Shown: positions 1 through 8,471, counted from the first letter of the stretch. The stretch is 64,000 nucleotides of DNA from Rhizobacter sp. Root1221 (GCF_001425785.1 NZ_LMDI01000005.1:196610-260609), one strand, 5' to 3'. Numbers and translations: made by a program. The notes: generated from the sequence alone by a model not told the origin.

Positions 1-291
1 GGCCCCGAGCGCGCGGGCGATGGCCGATGAAATGCCGCCGCCGATCCCCCCCGCCGACATCATCTGCATCAGCATGACCACCGGGAACACGAGGGCGGCG
101 CCCGCGAGTGCGTCGACCCCGATCAGCCCCACGTAGTAGCTCTCGAGGAAGTTGGCCGCCGCCTGCGCCAGCATCACGACGATGTTGGGCGCGGCGAGCT
201 TGAGCAGCGTGGGCCCCACCGGCCCGTGCAGCAGCAGCGCGGCGCGGGCCTGGGCCGCCTGCGCGGCAGGGGAGGCGGCGGGGGTGCCCAT
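1..291 (-). CDS. MATE family efflux transporter, N-terminal part (cut by window edge)
   Basis: Only the first 97 codons are present; the rest lies beyond the left edge. The start is ATG at 291-289, one base beyond the stop of the upstream SDR gene, so the two are probably co-transcribed. After an Ala-rich cytoplasmic tail the translation shows two hydrophobic helices with the family pattern LAAPNIVVMLAQAA, ESYYVGLIGVDALAGAALVF and MLMQMMSAGGIGGG. These resemble the first two helices of MATE Na+/H+-drug antiporters in the inner membrane. The substrate cannot be told. Family call is by remembered motif resemblance. Confidence 0.8.
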   Translation of the reverse strand, partial: MGTPAASPAAQAAQARAALLLHGPVGPTLLKLAAPNIVVMLAQAAANFLESYYVGLIGVDALAGAALVFPVVMLMQMMSAGGIGGGISSAIARALGA

Positions 292-292
292 G

Positions 293-1003
293 TCAGCGGG
301 CCGGAGCGCCCAGGTACACGCCGGGCCGGGCCGACAGGCCCAGCTTCACGTTGCGGGCGATGTCGTCGGCGAGCACCTCGTCCTCGCCGGCCTCGACCGC
401 CGCGAGCACCTGGCGCACCACGTCGTCCGGGTGCGCCTTCGGGCCGGAGAAGCCGGCCGCCATGTCAGTTTCCATGAACGCGACGTGCACGCCCACGACC
501 TGGGTGCCCTGGGCGCGCAGCTCGTTGCGCAGCCCGTTCGTCAGCGACCAGGCGGCGGCCTTCGACGCCGAGTAGGTGCCGCTGCCCGGCAGGCTGAGCC
601 AGCTCAGCACCGACAGCACGTTGACGATGGCGCCGCCGCCGTTGGCGGCCAGGTGCGGGGCGAAGGCCTGGCTCACCGCGAGCGGCCCGAACACGTTCAC
701 GTCGAGTTCGGCGCGCAAGGCGTCGATGCTGGCCTGGCCGGCGAGCAGCCCCTGGCCGCGGGCGATGCCGGCGTTGTTGACGAGCAGTGACACGTCCCCG
801 AAGTCGCGGGCCGCGGCCAGCACTTCGCCGGGGCGGGTCACGTCGAGCCGAACCGCGTGTACGCCCGGGATGTCGACGGACGATGGGTCGCGGGCCGCGG
901 CGTACACCTTGCGTGCACCGGCCGCGAGCAGCGCCCGGGCGAACGACGCACCGAGGCCGCGGTTGGCACCGGTGACGAATGCGACGGAGTCCTGGATCTT
1001 CAT
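293..1003 (-). CDS. SDR family NAD(P)-dependent oxidoreductase
   Basis: A 236-residue classical short-chain dehydrogenase. The nucleotide-binding motif TGANRGLG lies near residue 10, NNAG follows beta-4, and the catalytic triad is visible as Ser in VLSVLSW and Tyr/Lys in TYSASKAA. The start is ATG at 1003 (MKIQDS); an in-frame ATG at 1045 lies inside the palindrome and is unlikely. The substrate is unknown. The palindrome at 1031-1046 just upstream matches one before the neighbouring TetR gene, so the SDR and the following MATE pump are probably repressed by that TetR protein. Confidence 0.9.
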   Translation of the reverse strand: MKIQDSVAFVTGANRGLGASFARALLAAGARKVYAAARDPSSVDIPGVHAVRLDVTRPGEVLAAARDFGDVSLLVNNAGIARGQGLLAGQASIDALRAELDVNVFGPLAVSQAFAPHLAANGGGAIVNVLSVLSWLSLPGSGTYSASKAAAWSLTNGLRNELRAQGTQVVGVHVAFMETDMAAGFSGPKAHPDDVVRQVLAAVEAGEDEVLADDIARNVKLGLSARPGVYLGAPAR

Positions 1004-1030
1004 GGTGGGGTCCTTCGGGAGGGTGGGGAA

Positions 1031-1046
1031 TATGACGAGCGTCATA
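1031..1046. promoter_or_regulatory. Predicted TetR operator upstream of the SDR gene
   Basis: TATGACGAGCGTCATA: perfect 7-bp arms TATGACG/CGTCATA around a 2-bp centre. It ends 28 bp before the SDR start codon. A near copy stands before the TetR gene at 1685-1700. Operator function is inferred from symmetry, duplication and position. Confidence 0.7.
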
Positions 1047-1088
1047 AGCGGGGGCGAACGGCAGGCGCCGGCAGAGCGGCGCCCAGGG

Positions 1089-1667
1089 TCAGGTGACCTG
1101 GTCGAGGATGGTCATGCGCGCGGCGTCGCGCACGGCCTTGGACAGCGCGGGATCGTCCACGGCGCGGGCGATGGTCAGCGCGCCCACGAGGCTGCAGTAC
1201 ACGGACAGGGCCTTGCGGCGGTCCTCGCCGTCAGCCCATCCGGGCAGTTGGCGGCCAATCAGGTCGATCACTTCCTTCATGCGGCGGGTGGCCGCGCGGC
1301 GCACCGGCGCCTCCTGGCGTGACAGCTCGGACCCGAGGGCCGCCACCGGGCAGCCAGTCTCGGGTGCCTCGACATGGCGGTCCGACAGGTAGGCGTCGAC
1401 GATGGCGGCCAGCGATTGCCCGTCGGGGGCTGCCGCGGCGATGCGTCCCAGGCGGGAGAGGCTGTCGGCTCCGGTGCTGTCGGCCACCTCGGCCAGCAGA
1501 TCGGTCTTCGACTTGAAGTGCGCGTAGAAGCCGCCGTGCGTGAGCCCGGCCTCTTTCATGATGTCGGCCACCCCGATGCCGCCGTAGCCCTTGCGCCGGA
1601 TGGCGCGCGACGCGGTGCGCACGATGCGGTCGTGCGTCTGTTCCTTGCGGGAGGGGGTGTCGGTCAT
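1089..1667 (-). CDS. TetR/AcrR family transcriptional regulator
   Basis: A 192-residue protein with an N-terminal TetR DNA-binding domain. The helix-turn-helix is GIGVADIMKEAGLTHGGFYA followed by HFKSKTDLL, the family signature. The C-terminal ligand-binding half is helical and has no recognisable ligand. The start is taken as ATG at 1667 (MTDTPSRKEQ); an upstream ATG at 1712 would put the operator inside the gene. It lies head-to-tail before the SDR and MATE genes, and both the TetR and SDR promoters carry the same palindrome, so autoregulation plus repression of the SDR-pump pair is the likely circuit. Confidence 0.88.
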   Translation of the reverse strand: MTDTPSRKEQTHDRIVRTASRAIRRKGYGGIGVADIMKEAGLTHGGFYAHFKSKTDLLAEVADSTGADSLSRLGRIAAAAPDGQSLAAIVDAYLSDRHVEAPETGCPVAALGSELSRQEAPVRRAATRRMKEVIDLIGRQLPGWADGEDRRKALSVYCSLVGALTIARAVDDPALSKAVRDAARMTILDQVT

Positions 1668-1684
1668 GGTGAAGGGTGACGGTT

Positions 1685-1700
1685 TATGACGATCATCATA
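1685..1700. promoter_or_regulatory. Predicted TetR operator upstream of the tetR gene
   Basis: TATGACGATCATCATA: same half-site TATGACG as the operator at 1031-1046, with one mismatch in the second arm (CATCATA). It ends 17 bp upstream of the TetR start, and it also lies about 70 bp upstream of the divergent pilin-like gene, which it could affect. Confidence 0.65.
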
Positions 1701-1769
1701 TTCCTTTGCCAAACCCCCGGACGGGCAAAGGAAATGGCGGGCTCGCTGCCTGTACTACAGTGCGTTCGC

Positions 1770-2279
1770 ATGAACAGCATTCTTTCGGCCCGGCGCGGGT
1801 TTTCGTTGATCGAACTGATGATCGTGGTGGCGGTGGTGGCGGTCCTCGCGCTGCTCGCGATGCCCAGTTTCACCGACCGCATCGTGCGCAAGCAGGTGGC
1901 CGAGACCCTTCCGGTGGTCGAGTTCGCCAAGCAGAACGTGGCGCTGTTCCGCGGGCTGTCGGGCAAGTTCCCTGTCGACAACACCGAGGCGAGCCTGCCC
2001 CCGGCGGACAAGATCGTGGGCAGCTTCCTGTCGTCCGTGACCGTGCGGGACGGCGTGCTGGTGCTGGTGTTCGGCAATGGCGCCAACCCGCTGCTCAAGG
2101 GCAAGCAGCTGGCCCTGCGCCCGGCCTACGTGCCCGACTACCCGCAGGTGCCCCTCGTGTGGGTGTGTGCGGGCGCGGCCGTGCCCGACCAGATGCAGGT
2201 GCACGGGACCGACAGCACCGACATCCCCGCCCTGTACCTGCCGGTGGCTTGCCGCCCGGGCGCGGCCAAGAAGGCCTGA
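1770..2279 (+). CDS. Type IV pilin-like prepilin (PilE/minor pilin type)
   Basis: A 169-residue protein starting MNSILSARRGFSLIELMIVV. This is a class III prepilin signal: a short basic leader cut by prepilin peptidase (PilD) after Gly, exposing Phe1 with Glu5 in the hydrophobic alpha-1 stalk. The remaining globular part has two cysteines (WVCAG and VACRP) that could form the pilin disulfide loop. The start ATG at 1770 is chosen because it gives the standard short leader. It stands alone, without pil assembly genes, so it may be a single pilin, minor pilin or pseudopilin. The next gene is convergent. Confidence 0.82.
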   Translation: MNSILSARRGFSLIELMIVVAVVAVLALLAMPSFTDRIVRKQVAETLPVVEFAKQNVALFRGLSGKFPVDNTEASLPPADKIVGSFLSSVTVRDGVLVLVFGNGANPLLKGKQLALRPAYVPDYPQVPLVWVCAGAAVPDQMQVHGTDSTDIPALYLPVACRPGAAKKA

Positions 2280-2301
2280 GAGGAATCCAGCGCCGGGCGC
2301 C

Positions 2302-3075
2302 TCACGGCACCGACAGCACGTTGAGCATCATCCCGAGGAACAGCGCCACCTCCGCGTGGCCATCGAGGAAGTAGGCCGCACGCGACCGCGGGTCGTCGCG
2401 GCCGATGCGCACCGTGAGCCAGTGCGGGGGCGCGCGCACGAACACCGATTCGTCGTTCACGTCGTCGCCCACGAACACCGCGGCGGCCGAACGGCTGCGC
2501 TCGACGAGCCGCACCACCGCATCGCCCTTGTCGGGCGCGAGGGTGTCCACCACATTCACCACGCACTTGCCGCCGAACGTGGCGAGGCCCGGCTCGATGG
2601 TGTGCAGCAGGGCGTCGATGGCGGCTTGCGCGGCGTCGCGGTCACGGGCCAGGCGGTAGTGCAGCGCGAGCGAGTAGCGCTTGTCCTCGATGGACACGCC
2701 GGCCGCCGCCAGCACGGGCCCGGCCGCGGCCAGGCGCATGCGCAACGCATCGAGCGACGGGCTGGCGTGGGGGGGCGTGGTGTCGAGGGGGTCCTCGGCG
2801 CCGTGGTTGCCCACGACGTAGTGCGGTTCGAACCCGAGGCGGGGCGCCACGTCGGCCACGCTGCGGCCGGTGACGATGGCCACCGGGCACAGGTGGGCCA
2901 GCTGGCGCAGCTGCTGCGCGATGGCCGCCGACACGCGGGCGTCGTCGGGGCGCGCCACGATGGGGGCGAGCGTGCCGTCGAAGTCGAAGGCCAGCAGCGG
3001 GCGCATGGCCATCACGGTGGACAGGGCCAGTTCGCCGGGAGGGGTGAAGAGGTGTTTCATCGCGGGGGCATTCAT
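2302..3075 (-). CDS. otsB: Trehalose-6-phosphate phosphatase
   Basis: A 257-residue HAD-superfamily phosphatase that converts trehalose 6-phosphate to trehalose in the cytoplasm. HAD motif I is DFDGTLAPI (Asp31, Asp33) and the late metal-binding motif is VGDDVNDESVF. The length fits OtsB. The start is ATG at 3075, 5 bp after the otsA stop; an internal ATG at 3060 is an alternative. It is translated right after otsA in the same operon, so synthesis and dephosphorylation are made together, usually for osmotic or desiccation protection. Confidence 0.93.
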   Translation of the reverse strand: MNAPAMKHLFTPPGELALSTVMAMRPLLAFDFDGTLAPIVARPDDARVSAAIAQQLRQLAHLCPVAIVTGRSVADVAPRLGFEPHYVVGNHGAEDPLDTTPPHASPSLDALRMRLAAAGPVLAAAGVSIEDKRYSLALHYRLARDRDAAQAAIDALLHTIEPGLATFGGKCVVNVVDTLAPDKGDAVVRLVERSRSAAAVFVGDDVNDESVFVRAPPHWLTVRIGRDDPRSRAAYFLDGHAEVALFLGMMLNVLSVP

Positions 3076-3080
3076 GCGGG

Positions 3081-5333
3081 TCAGGCGCGTTGGTGCCGCT
3101 TGAGGCGGGCCTGGATGCGGTCCCGCAGGCGCGAGCGGCCGCCGTCGGACAGCATGCGGCCGGCCCAGCGGTACACGTTGAATTCCCGCACGTTGGCGCG
3201 CAGGCTGGCCATGCGTTCGCGTTGCTCGGGTGCGGGCATGCGCAGGGCCTGCTCGAGGGCGTCGGCGCATTCCTCGACGTGGTACGGGTTGACGATGAGG
3301 GCCTCGGGCATCTCACGCGCCGCGCCGGCAAAACGGCTCAGCACGAGCACACCTTGTTCGTCGTCGCGTGCTGCCACGAATTCCTTGCACACAAGGTTCA
3401 TGCCGTCGTGCAGGCTGGTCACCACGCAGATCTCGGCCGCACGGTACAGCTCGATCAGTTGCGCGTGTTCGTGGTGTTCGGCCAGCAGGTGCACCGGCAG
3501 GTACCCGGTGCTGCCGAACCGCATGTTGATGCGCTGCGTGACCTGCTGGATGCGGTCCTGGAACGCGCGGTATTCCTCCAGCGAACTGCGCGACGGTGCG
3601 GCCACCTGGATGAACGAGAAGCGGCCCACCCACTCGGGGTGTTTCTCGAGCAGGCGCTCCACGGCGTGCAACCGCTCGAGGATGCCCTTCGTGTAGTCGA
3701 ACCGGTCCACACCGACCGCGATGCGGTGCTCGAGGCCGTAGCCGAACCGCTCGCGCACGTTGCGCCGGCAGTCGGCCACCGGCAACCACGTGGCGATCTC
3801 GCTGTCCGCGGGCCACTCGATCGAGATGGGGTAGCTCTCGACGAGGGTGTCGTCGTCGTGGAACGAGATGGTGGAGTGCTCGTGTTCGATGCGGGCCTCG
3901 AGGTAGCGGTCCACCGTCTCGATGAAGTTCTTGCAGTGAAAGCGCGTGTGGAAGCCGAGGATGGTGCTGCCGAGCATGCCCTCGAGGATCTCGCGGCGCC
4001 ACGGGCAGATGCCGAACGATTCGGGGTTGGGCCACGGGATGTGCCAGAACGTCAGGATCGTGGCACGCGGCAGCTTCTTGCGGATCATCGCCGGCAGCAG
4101 CGCGAAGTGGTAGTCCTGCACCAGCACCACGGGGTCTTCGACCACCGCCTCGGCCACCACCGCATCGGCAAACCGCTGGTTGACCGCGCAGTAGCGGTTC
4201 CAGTCGGCCTCGCGGAACACCGGCCGCACGTGGGCCACGTGGCAAAGCGGCCACAGCCCCTCGTTCGAGAAGCCGTAGTAGAAGCCCTGTTCCTCCTCCG
4301 GCGTGAGCCAGAGGCGGCGCAGCACGTATTCGTCGCGGCCCGGCGGCACCATCACGCGGTCGTTGGCGTCCACCACGTCGTGGTCGGCGCTGCCGCTGCC
4401 GTGGGCGATCCACGTGCCGGAACACGCGCGCATCACCGGCTCCACCGCGGTCACGAGGCCGCTCGCGGGGCGCTTGACGATGACGCCGTCCTTGCCACGT
4501 TCGTGGATATACGGCTCGCGGTTCGACACCACGATCACCTGGTCGCCGCGAAGTTGCGTGCGCAGCAGCGTGCGCAGCCGTTCGGGGTTCCACTCGGCGT
4601 CGGGCCCCTGCGCGCGGCGGTATTCGTCTTCCAGGTCGCGCAGGCGGGCGCGCAGGTCGGCCGCGAGCGGTGCCAGCTCGGGCGGCGCGGAAGCGGCCGG
4701 CGACAGCGGTGACATGGGCATCAGCACACCTTCACCGCGCAGCAGCGCGCGGGCGCCTGCCATCCAGCCGCGCCAGCTGAGCTGCGCCACGACCACGGTG
4801 ATGAGTGTCATCGCGAGGCCCAGGCTGGCGATCAGGATGATCAGGTACTTCTGCGTGTCCTGGCTGCGGCGTTCGAGGAAGCTCAGGTCATGGAGGATGA
4901 CGAGGTCGGCCATGCGGCCGCTGTCGCCGTTGATGGGGTGCATGCCCACCTGCACCGATCCGCCTTCGAGCTTGAGCTGCGATTCGTTCTGGCCTGCGAT
5001 CTCGCGGGCCTTCTCGCACGTGAGCGACGGGGGGAAGCCGGCCGTGCGGCGCACCACCTCGCCCTCGATCGAGCAAAGGCCGATGCCCACGAGGCGTTCG
5101 TCCTGTGCCGCGCGATCGATCAGCGTCTGCAGGCGCCGGGTCTTGAAATCCTGCCGGTTCTCGGCAATGGAATCGGAGAGTGCGCTCGCGACGAGCGAGC
5201 CACGCAGGTTCAGGTCGCGCGAGAACCACCTCAGCGTCAGGCTGTCCATCAGCGGGAGCACGAGGTAGGCCGTCGCGATCAGCGTGAGCACGAGCGGGAG
5301 GAGGAAACGGAGCTGCAGTCGCAGGGAATTCAT
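3081..5333 (-). CDS. otsA: Membrane-anchored trehalose-6-phosphate synthase (GT20) with N-terminal sensor-like module
   Basis: A 750-residue protein, far longer than the roughly 470 residues of E. coli OtsA. Residues from about 265 on are the GT20 domain: VVSNREPYIHE, GTWIAHGSGSAD, WNRYCAVNQ, VQDYHFALLP, FWHIPWPNPE, GVDRFDYTKGI and SLHDGMNLVCKEFVAA are all family blocks, so UDP- or ADP-glucose plus glucose-6-phosphate to trehalose-6-P is expected. The first 200 residues hold two membrane helices (about 9-31 and 162-184) flanking an extracytoplasmic stretch with two Cys, then a linker, like a chemoreceptor input module. The start is ATG at 5333 (MNSLRLQ). Neighbours are otsB and a divergent GH15 gene. 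Confidence 0.92.
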   Translation of the reverse strand: MNSLRLQLRFLLPLVLTLIATAYLVLPLMDSLTLRWFSRDLNLRGSLVASALSDSIAENRQDFKTRRLQTLIDRAAQDERLVGIGLCSIEGEVVRRTAGFPPSLTCEKAREIAGQNESQLKLEGGSVQVGMHPINGDSGRMADLVILHDLSFLERRSQDTQKYLIILIASLGLAMTLITVVVAQLSWRGWMAGARALLRGEGVLMPMSPLSPAASAPPELAPLAADLRARLRDLEDEYRRAQGPDAEWNPERLRTLLRTQLRGDQVIVVSNREPYIHERGKDGVIVKRPASGLVTAVEPVMRACSGTWIAHGSGSADHDVVDANDRVMVPPGRDEYVLRRLWLTPEEEQGFYYGFSNEGLWPLCHVAHVRPVFREADWNRYCAVNQRFADAVVAEAVVEDPVVLVQDYHFALLPAMIRKKLPRATILTFWHIPWPNPESFGICPWRREILEGMLGSTILGFHTRFHCKNFIETVDRYLEARIEHEHSTISFHDDDTLVESYPISIEWPADSEIATWLPVADCRRNVRERFGYGLEHRIAVGVDRFDYTKGILERLHAVERLLEKHPEWVGRFSFIQVAAPSRSSLEEYRAFQDRIQQVTQRINMRFGSTGYLPVHLLAEHHEHAQLIELYRAAEICVVTSLHDGMNLVCKEFVAARDDEQGVLVLSRFAGAAREMPEALIVNPYHVEECADALEQALRMPAPEQRERMASLRANVREFNVYRWAGRMLSDGGRSRLRDRIQARLKRHQRA

Positions 5334-5484
5334 GGGCGTGTCGGAGGGCCCGCAGCGGCGGCCGTTTCCGTGGGCTGGAAGGCGAAGGGGAATGGCGGTG
5401 GATTGCGCAAATCCATGCGGACGACTGTACAGTGGGCCGCTGTGTCGAATCGGCGGTTTCTCGTGTCGGACATTCCCTACAAAC

Positions 5485-5499
5485 AAAGGAGCGGCTGTG
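5485..5499 (+). promoter_or_regulatory. Ribosome binding site setting a GTG start
   Basis: AAAGGAG at 5485-5491 stands 5 bp before GTG at 5497. It decides the start of the GH15 gene; the reading frame is open further upstream but that stretch overlaps the divergent otsA start. Confidence 0.7.
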
Positions 5500-7323
5500 A
5501 GTGGACCTGCAACGGACAACCCCTTCCTGAAGCGCGATGCCACGCTAGATCTCGCGCTGATCGGCAACTGCGCCATCGGCGCGCTGGTGGATCGTTACGC
5601 CCGCATCGTGTGGTGCTGCATGCCACGGTTCGACAGCGATCCCGTGTTCCACGCACTGCTCGATTCGGGCAACGGCGTGGGCCATGACGGCACGCTGGCA
5701 GTGGAACTCGAAGGCGCGGTGCGCAGCGAGCAGTTCTACGAACCCGGCACGGCCGTGGTGCGCACGCGCCTGTTCGATGCCGCCGGCCATGGCATCGAGG
5801 TCACCGATTTCGCGCCGCGCTTCTGGGTGCGCGAACGCATGTTCCACCCGGCGCAACTGGTGCGGCGCATTCGCCCGCTGAGCGGGCGCCCGCGCGTGCG
5901 CCTCATCGTGCGGCCCCGCAGCGAATGGGGCGCCACCGTGCCCACGCTCACGCGCGGCAGCAACCACGTGCGCTACGTGTCGCCGCAAGGTGCGTTGCGC
6001 CTGAGCACTGACGCCCCGCTCACGTACGTGCTCGACGAAACCTGGTTCTCGCTGCACACCCCCATCAGCATGCTGCTGGGCCCTGACGAAACCATCAACT
6101 CCGGCATCGGCGAAACCGCCCGCGACTTCGAGGAACAGACGTCGCTCTACTGGCGCGAATGGACACGCCGCCTCGCGCTGCCGCTCGAATGGCAGGAGGC
6201 CGTGATCCGCGCGGCCATCACGTTGAAGCTGTGCCAGTACGGTGACACCGGGGCCATCGTCGCCGCGATGACCACCAGCATCCCCGAGGCGCCCAACAGC
6301 CAGCGCAACTGGGACTACCGCTACTGTTGGTTGCGCGACGCCTTTTTCGTCGTGCGCGCGCTCAACAGCCTCTCCGAGGTGGGCACCATGGAGGACTACC
6401 TCCGCTGGGTACACGACGTGGTGCGCGGGGCCGATGGCGGCCACGTGCAACCGCTCTACGGCGTGGGCCTCGAGCAGGGCCTCATCGAACGCGAACTGAC
6501 ACACCTGGGCGGCTATCGCGGCATGGGGCCCGTGCGCGTGGGCAACCAGGCGTACGAGCACTTCCAGCACGACGTGTACGGCAACATCGTGCTCGGCGCG
6601 GCGCAGGCCTTCCACGACCATCGCCTGTTCCGCCGCGCCGACGTCGATGACTTCGCTGCACTCGAACCCATGGGCGAGCGCGCGTGGCAGCTGCACGACC
6701 AGCCCGACGCCGGCATGTGGGAACTGCGCACGCGCTCGCGGGTGCACACCTCGTCGTCGCTGATGTGCTGGGCCGCCTGCGACCGTCTCGCCAAGATCGC
6801 CGTCGTGCTGGGCCTGCGCGACCGCGCCACGCTGTGGGCCGACCGCGCCGATGTCATCCAGCGCCGCATCCTCGAGGCCTCGTGGAGCGAGGAGCGCAAG
6901 GCCTTCGTCGAAAGTTTTGGCGGGCGCGACCTCGATGCCAGCGTGCTGCTGATGGCCGAGGTGGGCTTCATCAACCCGAAGGACCCGCGGTTCATCGCCA
7001 CCGTGGACGCGCTGGAGGCGTCGCTGTGCGACGGTCCGTTCATGCGGCGCTACGAAGCCCCCGACGACTTCGGCCGCCCCGAGACCGCGTTCAACGTGTG
7101 TTCGTTCTGGCGCATCGACGCGCTCGCGCGCATCGGCCGTGTCGAGCAGGCGCGCGAGATCTTCGAGACCCTGCTCGCGCGGCGCAACCACGTGGGGCTG
7201 TTGTCGGAAGACCTGAAACCCGATTCGGGCGAACTGTGGGGCAACTTCCCCCAGACCTACTCGATGGTCGGTATCATCAACGGCGCAATGCGTCTCTCCA
7301 AACCCTGGGACACGGTGGTCTGA
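5497..7323 (+). CDS. Glycoside hydrolase family 15 protein (glucoamylase/trehalase type)
   Basis: A 608-residue cytoplasmic protein starting at GTG 5497. The N-terminal beta-sandwich (about 1-240) precedes an (alpha/alpha)6 barrel. Conserved GH15 blocks include RNWDYRYCWLRDAFF, DAGMWELR (candidate acid Glu) and PDSGELWGNFPQTYSMVG (candidate base Glu). GH15 enzymes release glucose from alpha-glucans or, in some bacteria, cleave trehalose. Its divergent position beside otsA/otsB suggests a role in trehalose or glycogen turnover. No signal peptide is seen. Three bases separate it from the next gene, so it probably leads an operon with the GTPase pair. Confidence 0.9.
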   Translation: MSGPATDNPFLKRDATLDLALIGNCAIGALVDRYARIVWCCMPRFDSDPVFHALLDSGNGVGHDGTLAVELEGAVRSEQFYEPGTAVVRTRLFDAAGHGIEVTDFAPRFWVRERMFHPAQLVRRIRPLSGRPRVRLIVRPRSEWGATVPTLTRGSNHVRYVSPQGALRLSTDAPLTYVLDETWFSLHTPISMLLGPDETINSGIGETARDFEEQTSLYWREWTRRLALPLEWQEAVIRAAITLKLCQYGDTGAIVAAMTTSIPEAPNSQRNWDYRYCWLRDAFFVVRALNSLSEVGTMEDYLRWVHDVVRGADGGHVQPLYGVGLEQGLIERELTHLGGYRGMGPVRVGNQAYEHFQHDVYGNIVLGAAQAFHDHRLFRRADVDDFAALEPMGERAWQLHDQPDAGMWELRTRSRVHTSSSLMCWAACDRLAKIAVVLGLRDRATLWADRADVIQRRILEASWSEERKAFVESFGGRDLDASVLLMAEVGFINPKDPRFIATVDALEASLCDGPFMRRYEAPDDFGRPETAFNVCSFWRIDALARIGRVEQAREIFETLLARRNHVGLLSEDLKPDSGELWGNFPQTYSMVGIINGAMRLSKPWDTVV

Positions 7324-7326
7324 TCG

Positions 7327-7953
7327 ATGGCGGAGTCTCCTGTTCCCCGCGCGCGCGACCGGCGCTTCCGTATCGAAGCATTCACGGAACGCGACGCCAT
7401 GGTGTTGCGCTCCATGGTCAAGCTGCTGGCCGGCAAGACCCGTGACCGCTGGGGCGCCGTCGACGCCGATCCCGTGCACCTGCTGGTGGTCCCCGTCGAC
7501 TTTGCCGGCGAGCCACCGCCCGAAACCTTCGTGTTGCGGGCCGCGCTGCCGTTGCGCGCCGACGACCTGTGGAGCCAGCTCGACCGCATCAGCGGCCAGA
7601 TCGAGCTCGACGAAAGCATGCTCCGCCCTTCCAGGCAAGCGGGCGGTGCCGGCCGGCCGGCCGCGGGCGGGAGACGCCTGCAGCTGTTGCGCTGGCCACC
7701 CGATGCCTTGCTCGGAGCCGATCTCCGCTACCTGCGCCTGGCCACCATGCTGGGCGCGCGGCCATTTGCCATCGAGGAGCTGGCGGTCAAGGCGAACATC
7801 CCGCTCGCCACGTGCCATGCCTTTGCCGCGGTGCTGCATGCCAATGGCGTGGCGCAGTGGCTGCTCGACTCCGACGAGCCGGGTGATGCGCCCTCCGCAC
7901 CGGGCAACGCGGGGCTGATCTTCCGCATCCGCTCACGGCTGGGGCTCGAATGA
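7327..7953 (+). CDS. Uncharacterised partner protein of a small GTPase
   Basis: A 208-residue soluble protein of unknown family. Residues about 20-80 look alpha/beta (LLVVPVDFAG, TFVLRAALPL). Residues about 138-172 (FAIEELAVKANIPLATCHAF onward) look like a winged helix-turn-helix. The middle (about 90-110) is a low-complexity Gly/Arg linker. It begins 3 bp after the GH15 stop and overlaps the GTPase gene by ATGA, so the two are translationally coupled and probably interact. In Streptomyces conservons the CvnD GTPase is encoded beside a winged-helix DUF742 protein (CvnC); this protein may play a comparable part, but I recognise no direct homology. Confidence 0.75.
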   Translation: MAESPVPRARDRRFRIEAFTERDAMVLRSMVKLLAGKTRDRWGAVDADPVHLLVVPVDFAGEPPPETFVLRAALPLRADDLWSQLDRISGQIELDESMLRPSRQAGGAGRPAAGGRRLQLLRWPPDALLGADLRYLRLATMLGARPFAIEELAVKANIPLATCHAFAAVLHANGVAQWLLDSDEPGDAPSAPGNAGLIFRIRSRLGLE

Positions 7954-8471
7954 ACACCACGCCCATCGTTCATCGCATTCTGTTCACCGGCACGATGGGG
8001 GTCGGCAAGTCCACGGCCGTGGCGTCGTTGCTCGACGCACCGCTCGTCAGCACCAACATCGACGACGGCAAGGCGCCGGTGGCCGTCGATCACGGCGACA
8101 TCGTGCTCGACAACGGCGACCGCCTCCGCCTGTACGGCACCCCGGGCCAGCGCCGCTTCGAACCCACGTGGCGTGCACTCGCCGAGGACGCCATGGGGCT
8201 CGTGGTGCTGGTCGACCACGCGCGGTCCGACCCGCTGGCCGACCTGGCCATCTACCTCGAGAACTTCGCCGGCCTGATCGCGCGCACCGGCTGTGTCATC
8301 GGGGTGGGCCGGCTGCGGCCCGGCGCCTCGCCGAGCCTCGACGCGCTGGCGGAAGCCGCGGCGCGGCACGGGGTCGTCTGCCCCATCGTGCCGCTCGACG
8401 TGCGCGAGCGCACGCAGGTGCTGGCGCTGGTGGACCTCCTGCTGGTGCAGCTGGAAAGTCGGGGGGTCTGA
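7950..8471 (+). CDS. Small Ras-like GTPase (COG2229/CvnD-type)
   Basis: A 173-residue single-domain G protein. The P-loop is GTMGVGKS (residues 14-21). A conserved Thr for switch I is plausible in STNIDDGKAP. The switch II motif is YGTPGQRRF, with Gly-Thr-Pro-Gly-Gln in place of Asp-x-x-Gly, as in the CvnD/MglA-like COG2229 group. The usual G4 motif NKxD is absent; GVGRLRPG occupies that place, so base specificity may be relaxed. No lipidation signal or membrane segment is seen. It is coupled to the upstream partner by a 4-bp overlap. Such GTPases act as signalling or polarity switches; the output here is unknown. Confidence 0.85.
   Translation: MNTTPIVHRILFTGTMGVGKSTAVASLLDAPLVSTNIDDGKAPVAVDHGDIVLDNGDRLRLYGTPGQRRFEPTWRALAEDAMGLVVLVDHARSDPLADLAIYLENFAGLIARTGCVIGVGRLRPGASPSLDALAEAAARHGVVCPIVPLDVRERTQVLALVDLLLVQLESRGV

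Noticed and set aside
1005..1045. Earlier ATG for the SDR protein at 1045
   Set aside because: It lies inside the palindromic operator and adds a non-homologous 14-residue tail; ATG 1003 fits the SDR family start.
5545..7839. 764-codon minus-strand frame opposite the GH15 gene
   Set aside because: Shadow of a real gene; its translation lacks recognisable domains.
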